Origin: Pirellulaceae bacterium
Lineage (GTDB): Bacteria > Planctomycetota > Planctomycetia > Pirellulales > Pirellulaceae
Assembly (NCBI GenBank): GCA_026004795.1
Contig: BPJV01000008.1
Coordinates: 181,895-245,894, forward strand
Length of the DNA stretch: 64,000 bases
Direction of reading: 5' to 3'
This document shows, one piece after another, positions 1 to 9,597 of this stretch. Under the pieces are notes generated by a model. That model had not been told where the DNA came from and ran no database searches. It was given only the letters and a program-made list of their open reading frames with translations. Numbering within the stretch: position 1 is the first letter of the stretch; each line of letters begins with the position of its first letter. A program made the translations under genes and the position numbers.

Positions 1-626
1 TCCATGCTGCTCTTGCGTAGCAACCCATCGAGTCGCCTTGGGGCAAGAAGACCTCCACATCACCGCCCCTGCGTCGCTGGCTGCCGGCAGTGAGATCGTC
101 AACGCCTCCTCCGACCGTCATCGTCCACCGGTCGCCCGCCTGCCACTTTCCCAAGATTCGTCCTCTCGGGAACTGCTGCGCCGAAAAATCGCCCGCCGAC
201 ACCGGCCAGCTTATCGGCCAAGGGATTATCTCAAATCGCCGGTGCCAGCGAAACAGAGAAAATGTACCGGTCGACTGGGGGACCGAGCGATGGTTGCGTC
301 GCCAGCCACATCTTCAATGGGTGGGGACGGTTTTCTATCCATGAGGTTGCCGAAGCGCGTGGCAGGAAAAAAGAACTGTTGCTGTATCACACTCTCCGGA
401 ATCCGTTACTAATTCAACAGACGGTTAGGTTGCAAAATGCCAATCGACCGTTTTCCTCACCTCCGACCTAGGGGGCCCATAAGCCCGGGAATTCGAGCGA
501 CCGGTATTGGTGGGGGATGCGGGCATGATCGGGGGGGAAGCTAAAGTTGGAAACGGGGAGAGGGCAAGTCACCGCCCTCGCCCCGACGCCGACTTCACGT
601 CCAACGGGTACATCAAGGGACAGACG
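1..626. other. Intergenic stretch, no gene recognised
   Basis: Several short open frames overlap here in different phases, but none resembles a family I know and none has a convincing start signal. The only functional element I can support is an AAGGGA-like ribosome-binding stretch around 615-620, which belongs to the gene starting at 627. The upstream neighbour lies outside the window. Confidence 0.5.
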
Positions 627-3383
627 ATGACGAGACTTGGTTCGAAGCGCTGGAATTGGGCAACGGTTGCAGTCTGGTTGGCGGCTTCCTGGCTCTCCTT
701 CAGTAACATCGCCGAGGCACAGCAGCCGTCGGGAAGACTGACCTCCGATCAGATCGAATTCTTCGAAAAGCGTATCCGTCCGGTTTTGGTGACTCACTGC
801 TACGACTGCCATGCGGCTGACTCGGGGGAACCGGCGGGTGGTCTGCTGCTCGATTCGGCCGATGGACTGCGGCGCGGTGGCCGCAGCGGTCCGGCCATCG
901 TCCCAGGACGTCCGAGCAGTAGCTTATTGCTCATAGCGATCAAGCAAAGTGATCCCCATTTGATGATGCCGCCGCCGGATTATGGAGAGAAACTGCCCGA
1001 TAGTGTGGTGCGTGATGTGGAGGTGTGGATTCGCATGGGTGCCCCCGATCCTCGCGTTTCCTCCTCGGTGCGTTCCCAGCGGGACGGGTGGCACGACGGG
1101 GACGATGCACGAAAAGATTGGTGGGCCTGGCAACCACCTCAACCGGTCGCCGTGCCGCAAGTCGATGGGTCGTGGGCGGTGACCGATATCGATCGATTCA
1201 TTGTGGACGCCCTGTCCGAAAAAGGATTGACGCCCAATCCCCAGGCCGATCGGGTTGTGTTGGTGCGACGATTAAGCTTCGATTTAACCGGTTTGCCGCC
1301 TCGCGTGGAGGACCTGCAACGGTTTGCGCTCGCCCGCCATCCAGAACCTCTGCAGGAGTACGTCGAGCAATTGTTGGCTAGCCCTCAGTATGGCGAGCAT
1401 TTCGGACGGCACTGGTTGGACGTCGCCCGCTATGCAGAATCGACTGGTAAGGATGTCAATGTTACCTATCCGCATGCGTGGCGATACCGCGACTATGTCA
1501 TCGATTCGTTCAACGCGGACAAGCCATTCGATCGGTTCATCCGCGAACAGATTGCTGGCGACTTGCTCCATGCCACGTCTCGCGAGGAACGGATTGGCAA
1601 TCAGATCGCCACAGGATTTCTGGCGGTCGGCCCGAAGAGTATCAACGAGGCGAACGCGCGGCAGTTTGCCGTCGATGTGGCTGATGAGCAGATCGATGCT
1701 ATTTCTCAAGCATTCCTCGGAGTTACCATTGCCTGCGCGAGATGCCATGATCATAAATTTGATCCGGTAACCCAGCGTGACTATACGGCACTAGCTGGCA
1801 TTCTGTTGTCGACACGCAACCTGTTTGGTACCTCGGGAGGCGTGCGCGGGCGCAATCGCACGGAATTGATCCGTCTTCCCGACGACTATCTTGCGGAGGT
1901 CGACCAAGCGCGGGTGGTCACCCCCGATCGGTTGCAGGCCATGCAGGAAGAGCTTCAGGAATTGCGGCAACGGCAACTTGACCTGGTGGCGCGCCGTCGC
2001 CGAGGTGAGGAGGTAGGGCAACAGGCCGTCTTTATCGCTCAACGTATCGCCACGCTCACGCTGTTGTTGACACAATACGATGAACAGGGGAATCCGATTC
2101 CCATGGCGATGGGAGTCGCCGATAAAGAGCCACCGGCCACAACCGTACCGCGACGTTTGCGGGACACCCTCAGCCAGCGTTTTGGCGGATCCAGGCGCCC
2201 TCCGGCGGCGGTTGGCGATGGTGCTCCGCTTCGCGCATCACTTCCACCCGCCATAGCTCGTCGCATCGGCCGGGCAGGGACCAGTGACTTCGACGAAACC
2301 ATCAGGGACGTGCCGCTGCTTATTCGTGGCGAATTGGATAAACCGGGCGAGATTGTTCCGCGAGGACTGCCCGAATTCCTATCCCAAGGCTACGTTGCTC
2401 GTATCCCGGAAGACCAAAGCGGGCGCTTGCAGTTGGCAGCCTGGATTGCCAATGAACGCAATCCCCTGACCGCGCGCGTGATTGTCAATCGTGTATGGTC
2501 GTGGATGTTCGGTGAAGGGATCGTGGCGACGGAAGATAACTTTGGTACCAGTGGGGAAGAGCCTGCCAATCAAGCGCTGCTCGATTATTTGGCGCAACGA
2601 TTTGTCGCGGATGGGTGGTCGATTAAGAAGCTGGTACGTGAGATCGCCTTGTCGAGTACCTATCAGCAATCAAGTCAATTTCGTGCCGAGGCCTTCGAGA
2701 TCGATCCGCAGAACCGATTGCTGTGGCGCGCCAATGTGCGGCCCCTTCCGGCCGAGGCGCTGCGTGATGGAATCCTGCTCGTCTCCGGCCAACTTCAGTG
2801 GCACCGTCCTTCAGGCAGTCTGATCGCCCAGACCGGCGACGGTCTGATCGGCGCTCGGCGGGTGGGGATTGACGAGGAAACTCTGGCTACGTTCGACCCG
2901 CTGTACCGCAGCGTTTATTTGCCGGTACCCCGCAATGCGCTGCCCGATATGCTGGCCTTGTTTGATTTTGCTGACAATTCGGCCGTGCGGGGAGATCGAG
3001 AGCTGACGATCGTACCGTCCCAGGCACTCTATTGGATGAATAGCCAGCAGATTGAAGAGCGCTGCCGGCGAATCGCCGAAAACTTGTGGCGTTCCCATTC
3101 AACTGTTGACGCTTCCCCCGAGGCATCGTCTGAAACGACCGCCGCTAAGGAAGGTGGTGTCAACCCGGTCGGGTGGGCAGCAGACCGCAGTGACACGAGC
3201 ATCGATACCATGTTTGCCGAATTGACGATGGCGATTCTTTCGCGACCGCCGCTACCGGAGGAATCCGCGGCCACGCGAGCGTTTTTGCAGGAACATCGTC
3301 GGCAAGGCAAATCCGTGTTGACAGGCTGGACCAGCGTCGTACGCGCGCTGTTCTCCAGTGCAGACTACCGGTTTCTGCAGTGA
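627..3383 (+). CDS. PSD1/PSCyt1 (DUF1549-DUF1553) cytochrome-like exported protein
   Basis: A 918-aa planctomycete-type exported protein. Start 627 is chosen over an upstream in-frame start at 507 because a ribosome-binding stretch precedes it and because it begins directly with a hydrophobic signal peptide (residues about 1-31, ending AEAQQ). A PSCyt1 domain follows, with a c-type heme motif CYDCH near residue 58. Then come DUF1549 (DRFIVDAL...LTGLPP region), a second CARCHDHKFDP motif near residue 371, and DUF1553 from about residue 570 to the end. The family is exported in Planctomycetes and its reaction is not established; linkage to sulfatases suggests polysaccharide breakdown, which is inference. 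The DUF1501 gene follows after 121 bp, the usual partner arrangement. A second such pair lies at 59.4-63.8 kb. Confidence 0.93.
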   Translation: MTRLGSKRWNWATVAVWLAASWLSFSNIAEAQQPSGRLTSDQIEFFEKRIRPVLVTHCYDCHAADSGEPAGGLLLDSADGLRRGGRSGPAIVPGRPSSSLLLIAIKQSDPHLMMPPPDYGEKLPDSVVRDVEVWIRMGAPDPRVSSSVRSQRDGWHDGDDARKDWWAWQPPQPVAVPQVDGSWAVTDIDRFIVDALSEKGLTPNPQADRVVLVRRLSFDLTGLPPRVEDLQRFALARHPEPLQEYVEQLLASPQYGEHFGRHWLDVARYAESTGKDVNVTYPHAWRYRDYVIDSFNADKPFDRFIREQIAGDLLHATSREERIGNQIATGFLAVGPKSINEANARQFAVDVADEQIDAISQAFLGVTIACARCHDHKFDPVTQRDYTALAGILLSTRNLFGTSGGVRGRNRTELIRLPDDYLAEVDQARVVTPDRLQAMQEELQELRQRQLDLVARRRRGEEVGQQAVFIAQRIATLTLLLTQYDEQGNPIPMAMGVADKEPPATTVPRRLRDTLSQRFGGSRRPPAAVGDGAPLRASLPPAIARRIGRAGTSDFDETIRDVPLLIRGELDKPGEIVPRGLPEFLSQGYVARIPEDQSGRLQLAAWIANERNPLTARVIVNRVWSWMFGEGIVATEDNFGTSGEEPANQALLDYLAQRFVADGWSIKKLVREIALSSTYQQSSQFRAEAFEIDPQNRLLWRANVRPLPAEALRDGILLVSGQLQWHRPSGSLIAQTGDGLIGARRVGIDEETLATFDPLYRSVYLPVPRNALPDMLALFDFADNSAVRGDRELTIVPSQALYWMNSQQIEERCRRIAENLWRSHSTVDASPEASSETTAAKEGGVNPVGWAADRSDTSIDTMFAELTMAILSRPPLPEESAATRAFLQEHRRQGKSVLTGWTSVVRALFSSADYRFLQ

Positions 3384-3504
3384 TTTTGTCGCCGCCGGGT
3401 GAGCCGCTTGTTCGCGCGCCGCTGGCCATCGAAACGACCATCGAAGATAAGCCCCCATTACGTCGAAAGCAGGCGATTTACCGAGAAGGGAAGGAAGCAA
3501 AGCC

Positions 3505-4906
3505 ATGCATACAAACAATGCAGGTAACAGTTGTGGACGTATTCTGCCACTGCTTACGCGCCGCCAGATCCTGCAAGCGGTCAGTTGCGGGTTCGGGTGG
3601 TTAGCGTTCAACGATCTTGCCTACCGCGTTTGGGGTGGCCAGAGTGCTGCCGGTCCCCATTTTCCTCCGACCGCGAAGCACGTCATCTTTCTGTGCATGC
3701 GTGGTGGGCCTTCTCATGTCGATACGCTGGATTACAAACCCCAATTGTTCAAGGATGCAGGCAGGCCCGGGCGTCGACCGGGGACGAAACTGCTGGCCTC
3801 GCCCTGGAAATTCCGACCACGCGGTACCAGTGGCTTGTGGATCTCGGACCTCTTCCCCGAACTGGCGCGACATGCGGACAAGCTGTGTGTGATCAACTCG
3901 ATGCAGACGGAGGTTCCAGCACATCCCCAAGCGTTCTTGCAAATGCATACCGGTACCCCCGCGTTTCGTTCGTCCCAGTCTGGGCGCTTGGACTCTCTAT
4001 GGTTTGGGTACCGAGAACGAAAACCTCCCCGGTTTTGTCACCATCACGCCGCCGAGCAACAATGGCGGAGCGCAGAACTATGGTGCCGCTTTTTTACCGG
4101 CCAGCTTTCAGGCGACTCCCATCGGTAGCCGGGACCGCGATCTGGGGACCGAGGCGGTCGCCTATCTGCGTCGCAGTCAGACCATCGATGGACAACGCCG
4201 TGAGCTGGACTTGCTGCAGGCATACAATCGCGCGCAAATGGCTGCGCGGGGCCAGGGTTCCGCGGCATTTCAGCCGGAAATCGAAGGCCTGATCGAATCG
4301 TTTGAACTGGGGTTTCGTATGCAAGCCGAGATGCCTCAAGTGCTCAACCTGGATGCGGAATCCGCAGCAACACATCGGTTGTACGGTATCGACGATTCGA
4401 CTACCGAGGCGTTTGGGCGAAAGTGCTTGTTGGCTCGGCGACTCGTCGAAGCCGGTGTCCGATTCATCGAGGTCACGCATGGGAACTGGGACCAGCACTT
4501 CAATCTGCGCACTGCTTTGGAAAACAACTGTCGAAGTGTCGATGGACCGGTGGCCGGCCTGCTCGAAGACCTTGACCAACGGGGATTGCTAGCTGAAACG
4601 CTCGTCGTCTGGTCGGGCGAATTCGGCCGTACGCCTCACGCCCAGGGCGGTGATGGTCGGGATCACAACCACACGGCCTTCTCGTGTTGGATGGCCGGCG
4701 GCGGAATAAAGCCCGGCATGCGCTATGGCGAAAGCGATGAGTACGGATATGAAGTAGCCAGTAATCCCGTCACCATCCACGACTGGCATGCCACCATGCT
4801 TCACTTGTTGGGGCTCGACCACACCCGCTTGACTTACCGTTATGCGGGACGAGATTTCCGCTTGACCGACGTCTACGGCCGGGTGATTCATGATATCGTT
4901 GCATGA
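3505..4906 (+). pseudogene. DUF1501 domain protein, interrupted by a +1 frameshift
   Basis: Alkaline-phosphatase-like DUF1501 protein paired with the upstream PSD1 gene. The N-terminal part (from ATG 3505, after a purine-rich ribosome-binding stretch) carries a twin-arginine-like segment (LTRRQILQ, residue about 18) and the family segments IFLCMRGGPSHVDTLDYKP and SPWKFRPRG. The reading then shifts: the continuation LYGLGTENENLPGFVTI lies in the next frame. Alignment by eye with the intact paralogue at 62342-63823 puts one extra base in the TTT at 3964-3966 (GCGTTTCGTT where GCGTTCGTT would keep the frame). The C-terminal frame then runs intact to 4906 with the family ending YAGRDFRLTDVYGRV. 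It is either a recent lesion or a sequencing error. A short inverted repeat (GACGC-TT-GCGTC, 4916-4927) sits between this gene and the convergent sulfatase. Confidence 0.88.
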
Positions 4907-4951
4907 CGAATCGAGGACGCTTGCGTCGTGGAATCGTCAGGCGTGGCACGT

Positions 4952-6514
4952 TCAGAAAATGGGCTCCTGCATCTCGGCGTCGAGGGCGCGCCACACGCCC
5001 AGCAACTGCTGCAACTGCTGCGGATGCTCGTCCGCCAGATCGGTCTGTTCCGCAGCGTCGTTGGCCAGATGGAACAGTTCCCAATGCTCAGCGGGCACCT
5101 CCGCAGGCCCGGCATTCCGTTGCCTGCGCCGATGGAGAACGATCTTCCAGTCTCCCACACGCAACGCTGCTCGCATTCCCTGACGCCAATACAGCGGCGG
5201 ACGCTGGCTCGATAACCCTTGACCTAGAAGTGCGGGCCAGATGTCGATACCGTCCGATGATCTTGGAGGCGGACCTCCAACTCGCCTGGCCAAGGTCGGA
5301 AGGATGTCAACGGCACCGACCACGTCGGTGCAGACCGTGCCGGCAGGAAGTTGTTCATGCCAATTGAAGATGCACGGGACGCGGATTCCTCCTTCGTACA
5401 TCGATCCCTTGCCGCCACGGAGTGGTTGGTTGCTCGACGTCAACTCTGCAGTCGGCCCGCCATTGTCGCTGAGGAAGATGAACAGCGTATCCCGGCGCAA
5501 CCCCTGATCTTCGATGCATTGGACAATCCGCCCTACCGCCGCGTCCAAATCGACCAACATGGCGGCGAAGATGCGGCGGTGCAAATCCTCGATATGCTCC
5601 AAGCGGGCCATCGTCTCCTGCTTCCCCTGCAAAGGACTGTGCACCGCATTGAAAGAAACGCAGAGGAAGAAAGGAACGGAACGGTAACGCTCGATAAACG
5701 CGACCGATTCCCGCGCGATGGCGTCGGTCAGGTAATCCTTCTCGTCGACCGGCTGGCTACTACGTAGAACAGGATTGTCGGCATCATAATCGGGCTCATC
5801 GTGCCCCATGTGATCGCTGTACAGCAAATCCCTGGTGATGAAATAACGCCCCCGCTTCCCATCCGGTAGTACACGACGTCGCAACATCGTGGTAACACCG
5901 GCATAGGGAGGAGGACAGTAGTAATGTCCTTCGTGCAAAAATCCGTAAAAAAGGTCGAACCCCTGCCGCTGCGGATGGAACGGTGCCGTGCCTCCCAAAT
6001 GCCACTTGCCGATCAAAGCCGTTGTGTAACCGGCACCTTGCAGGTATTCGGCCATGGTCGTCTCTTCCCCGGGAAGCCCCACGCCAGGCTCTTCATTGAT
6101 TGCCCCGATCGGATTGAATTCGTAGCCGAAACGGGTGGGGAAGCGTCCGGTGAGCAATCCGGCGCGCGAGGGACTGCAATTGGGGGCCGTCACATAAAAC
6201 TGGGTGCACCGTACTCCACTCGCAGCCAATTGATCTATGAATGGAGTTGGAATTTGAGCATTACCCTGACATCCCAGTTCCCCGTATCCCAAATCGTCAG
6301 CGATGAAGAGCACGATATTGGGACTCCGCGCAGAGGTGGAGACCTCTGCCGATCGGGTTGGCGTCGACGGCAGGCAGACCAACAAGGCAAGCAGGACTAT
6401 GGGCAGGAGCCGCGTGTTCGGCAATCGGGCCTGACACCCGATGAGATTGGCACCGCTGCGATGTGCCGCGGGCAAGGGGGACGATCTAGCGCGTCGGGGG
6501 GAATTGTTGTTCAT
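4952..6514 (-). CDS. Secreted arylsulfatase (sulfatase family, type I FGly)
   Basis: A 520-aa sulfatase. A long N-terminus with hydrophobic segment LLPIVLLALLVCLPS (residues about 36-50) looks like a signal peptide. The metal-binding start NIVLFIADDLGYGE (residues 66-79) is followed by C113-S-P-S-R, the formylglycine signature CxPxR, then the family motifs GKWHLGG and LSDNGGP. It therefore should hydrolyse sulfate esters, probably on polysaccharides, outside the cytoplasm after the Cys is oxidised to formylglycine by a maturase not seen in this window. It is convergent with the DUF1501 gene (45 bp) and divergent from the M28 peptidase gene (about 280 bp of shared upstream DNA). The substrate cannot be read from sequence. 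Confidence 0.95.
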   Translation of the reverse strand: MNNNSPRRARSSPLPAAHRSGANLIGCQARLPNTRLLPIVLLALLVCLPSTPTRSAEVSTSARSPNIVLFIADDLGYGELGCQGNAQIPTPFIDQLAASGVRCTQFYVTAPNCSPSRAGLLTGRFPTRFGYEFNPIGAINEEPGVGLPGEETTMAEYLQGAGYTTALIGKWHLGGTAPFHPQRQGFDLFYGFLHEGHYYCPPPYAGVTTMLRRRVLPDGKRGRYFITRDLLYSDHMGHDEPDYDADNPVLRSSQPVDEKDYLTDAIARESVAFIERYRSVPFFLCVSFNAVHSPLQGKQETMARLEHIEDLHRRIFAAMLVDLDAAVGRIVQCIEDQGLRRDTLFIFLSDNGGPTAELTSSNQPLRGGKGSMYEGGIRVPCIFNWHEQLPAGTVCTDVVGAVDILPTLARRVGGPPPRSSDGIDIWPALLGQGLSSQRPPLYWRQGMRAALRVGDWKIVLHRRRQRNAGPAEVPAEHWELFHLANDAAEQTDLADEHPQQLQQLLGVWRALDAEMQEPIF

Positions 6515-6796
6515 GCTCTTTGCTCTTTAAAAAACTATGGCGTGACGCTTCATCAAGAGGTGCTTCACTGCTTAAACAGGGAAAGGATCGCTTCCACCTG
6601 CCTGCGGAGGGATTAGTACAAGCCAGTCACTGCGGCGAACGTCAAGGGATAACCTGGATCCCGTCAAGTCTGCTGACGGCTTGGCGGCATAGCCACCTCT
6701 AACGAATCATTCTATCATGATGGAAAACTCGCCTGGGCTACATCGGCGCGGTGCCGCGAGCGAGCTGAAACCACTTGTTTGACGTAGAGAAAACGG

Positions 6797-8573
6797 ATGC
6801 CTGCACAATTGGTTGCTTTGTCTTTTAGTGTGGTTCCCACGCACGGACGGCCATTCCGCCGCCTGTTGCGGTGCCTTTGCCTCTTGGTGATGGCGAGCCC
6901 GATAGCGAGTTGGTCGAGCGGTCAGGAAGCGGAGATAAAACGCGATCCGGGCGATACTGGCATTCCTTTGGTGGAGTTATCTGAACCGTTGCTGCGCAGC
7001 CACATTCGCTTCCTGGCTGACGATTTGCTGGAAGGTCGCGGTCCGGGAACACGGGGCGACAAGCTGACTCAACTCTACTTGCGGTGCACCATGGAAGGTT
7101 TGGGAGTGCAGCCAGGGGCGGGCAAGGGCCAGTGGTACCAACAAGTGCCGCTGGTCGGTGTTACTACGCTGCCGCCGGCTCGGGTTTCCTTTCGACACTC
7201 CGCGGCGCAAGTAGAACTGACGCACGGGGATGACATCATGCTGAACATGGGCGCCCCGGTCAATGAGGCTGCCGTCGAGGATGCGGAATTGGTCTTCGTT
7301 GGCTATGGAATCCAAGCACCAGAGTACCAGTGGGACGATTTCAAAGATGTCGATGTTCGGGGAAAAATCCTGGTAATTATGAACAACGATCCGGCATCCT
7401 CTCCCGATCTGTTTGCCGGTCGGCGGCGCCTTTATTACGGCCGCTGGGATTACAAGTATCAGAAGGCGGCAGACATGGGAGCAGCCGGAGCACTGATTAT
7501 CCACACGACACCTTCCGCCGGTTATCCCTACCAGGTCGTACGCACCTCGTGGGCCGGTGAACAATTCGAATTGGCTGACGACGTGTCACCCGCGCACGGT
7601 GTTCAACGGTTGGCTGACCGAGAATGCCGCCCGACGCGTGGTCGGACTTGCCGGCCTTGAACTCGACGAACTGATGGCCCAAGCCGAATCGCGTGACTTC
7701 CGCCCCATTCCGCTGGGAGTGCGAACATCCTTGCGATTAACCGCCCAGATTCGCCACCAGGAGACGGCCAACGTCCTGGGAATCGTTCCCGGAAGCGATC
7801 CAGAGTTGAAGGATGAATTCGTCATCTTTACCGCTCACCATGATCACCTGGGACTGGCTCCCGCACGCGATGCTTCCGGGGACAATGTTTACAATGGTGC
7901 AATCGACAATGCGTCTGGGGTCGCCTTGCTGCTGACGATGCTACGGGAATTGGTGTCCATCCAACCTCGACCGCGACGCTCATTTCTCATCGCCTTCGTC
8001 GGTGCCGAGGAGCAAGGTTTGTTGGGCAGCAAGTATCTCGCGCAGCACTCACCCATTCATCCCGGAGCCATCTCTGCCGTCATCAACATCGACGGCATCA
8101 ATTTTCTCGGCCGCACGCATGATGTGAATCTCATCAGCATGGGCAAGTCGGATTTGGATGAACTCGTTGTACAGGTTGCCCGCGCGCAAGGACGCACTGT
8201 CGTCCCCGATCTCGATCCCGATCGTGGTTATTATTATCGCTCCGATCAGTTCAGCTTTGCGCAAATCGGTGTTCCCGGCGTTTATCTGCATAGCGGCATC
8301 CATGTGGTGGGTAAACCAGAGGGATGGGGAAAACAACAATTGGATCGGTGGGTCCAAGAGATCTATCATCAGCCAGCGGACGAATACGATGATTCGTGGA
8401 ATCTGGACGGCGCCTTGGAGGACGGACAACTCCTGTTGGCAGTCGCCCTGCTGGCCGCCAACCAGAGTCAGATGGCACAATGGTATGCCGGTGACGAGTT
8501 CGCAGCGACCAGAGAAAAGGCGCTCGCCGATCGGGAGAAAAAGCAGCAGTCCATGGCTTCCCCGTCCCCATAG
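6797..8573 (+). pseudogene. M28 family metallopeptidase with PA-type insert, frameshifted
   Basis: A zinc aminopeptidase-like protein (M28/PA type). ATG 6797 opens a signal-peptide-bearing N-terminal half with the segments IRFLADDLLEGRGPGTRG and VFVGYGIQAPEYQWDDF (PA-type region). From about 7592 the protein continues in the next frame (PRTVFNGWLTENAARR) and holds the catalytic core: HHDHLG, IDNASGVA, FVGAEEQGLLGS, IDGIN and the late YYRSDQFSF segment, i.e. the usual His/Asp/Glu zinc-ligand positions. The two halves join cleanly if one C is removed from CCC at 7589-7591, so this is one gene with a +1 frameshift or a sequencing error. It is transcribed away from the sulfatase. The likely role is periplasmic peptide breakdown, by family knowledge. 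Confidence 0.88.
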
Positions 8574-8727
8574 CCGGGCTTAACTGTCTCCGCGTGCTCG
8601 CCGATTCGCGGTCGCATTATGCTCATGCAGGAATGCAACCACGCCAGCGGCAGCGGCGTTGATGAACCAGCACCGCCATAGTCTGCCACGGCAGGCTGAT
8701 GGGGCGTTGCATATTCAGTAGCTTTTC

Positions 8728-9150
8728 ATGGTACAAAATGTAGATGCTATGTTCAGGCGATTGCATCTGATACGTGAATTCGGTGGCCCCGTCGCCTATC
8801 GCGCCACGTGGGTTGTCCTTTTGGGAAGCATACTTCTGCCGGTATGGGAATATGTCGCCTTCCAGTCGCTGATCGGTGCGGCCATCGTGGGAATGGTTAC
8901 CCTTCTGGCAGCGATTTTCCGCCGCCAACTCCTGCGATGGGGTAGTGAATATCGGCGTTGGAGCCGCGGGATTCTGTGGGTTTACGCCCTGGTTCTCTTA
9001 GCAACCAGGCTATTCGGTTATGGACATCACGTCGAATTGCTAGTGATCATTGCGGCCACAGCGATGATGTTCAATCTGAACTATTGGGTAATCTCCGAAG
9101 CTGCCTTGCTTTTCGATGAAGAATCGCCGGCAGCGGTGCCAGATGAATAA
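8728..9150 (+). CDS. Small multi-pass membrane protein, function unknown
   Basis: A 140-aa open frame. From about residue 26 it has hydrophobic stretches (WVVLLGSILLPVW, LIGAAIVGMVTLLAAIF, LWVYALVLLATRLFGY, LLVIIAATAMMFNLNYW) that predict about four membrane segments separated by short basic loops, and an acidic tail. I do not recognise the family. The start is uncertain: ATG 8728 has no strong ribosome-binding site, and ATG 8749 (residue 8) is an alternative. It is downstream of the M28 peptidase by about 150 bp on the same strand and is followed directly by dispersed repeat copy A. Confidence 0.6.
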   Translation: MVQNVDAMFRRLHLIREFGGPVAYRATWVVLLGSILLPVWEYVAFQSLIGAAIVGMVTLLAAIFRRQLLRWGSEYRRWSRGILWVYALVLLATRLFGYGHHVELLVIIAATAMMFNLNYWVISEAALLFDEESPAAVPDE

Positions 9151-9192
9151 GCCGCTGCTCCCCCTGCGCAGTTCGCCTTCGGTTGCACCGCA

Positions 9193-9452
9193 TCCTCTCC
9201 GCCGCCTGGAGTTAGTTTCCATACCTCAGATACCAGCACGACGCGCATCCCATACTAGCACGACGCGCCAGCGAGTGAACCAGCGAGTGAACAAAACGGT
9301 CGACAAACCACGGGCCGAACTACACTTGCTTGCGTAGCGTGCTGGTATTGAAAGCGTGTTGGTATTGAAACTGCCTCTATTCCTTCGCTTCAGTCGCGGC
9401 GCAGCCGAGAAGAGGAAACCCTATCCGTTACTTAACCGATGCTCTCATAACC
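9193..9452 (+). repeat. Dispersed repeat element, copy A
   Basis: This is the first of three diverged copies of one element (others at 46368-46636, reversed, and 53551-53990). Shared parts in order: a left box CCGCCGCCTGGAGTTAG; two AGCACGACGCG boxes, the second running on into CCAGCGAGTG; a middle segment; an inverted arm; and a right box GAAACTGCCTCT followed by a CGCGGCGCAGC-like segment and TTACTTAACCG. Inside it, TACCAGCACG (9231-9240) and CGTGCTGGTA (9338-9347) are perfect inverted repeats, so the element can fold as a long hairpin. No coding frame is evident, giving a MITE-like appearance. The rest of the gap (9453-9597) shows nothing recognisable. Confidence 0.75.
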
Positions 9453-9597
9453 ACTGGAACAAAAAATGGGGGCATCCCAGTTTTCGCGGCCGGTAGTCGA
9501 AGCGATTGCGTTGCATGGGAACATATACCTAGAAAGAGACTGCCGAATGCTTTCCATCGTCCGCCCTGCTACGGATGTTAAAACGCCCGTGCCAGTG

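Noticed and set aside
4916..4927. Bidirectional intrinsic terminator between DUF1501 and sulfatase genes
   Set aside because: The inverted repeat has a 2-nt loop (or 4-bp stem) and no T-tract on either side, so I mention it only as an inverted repeat.
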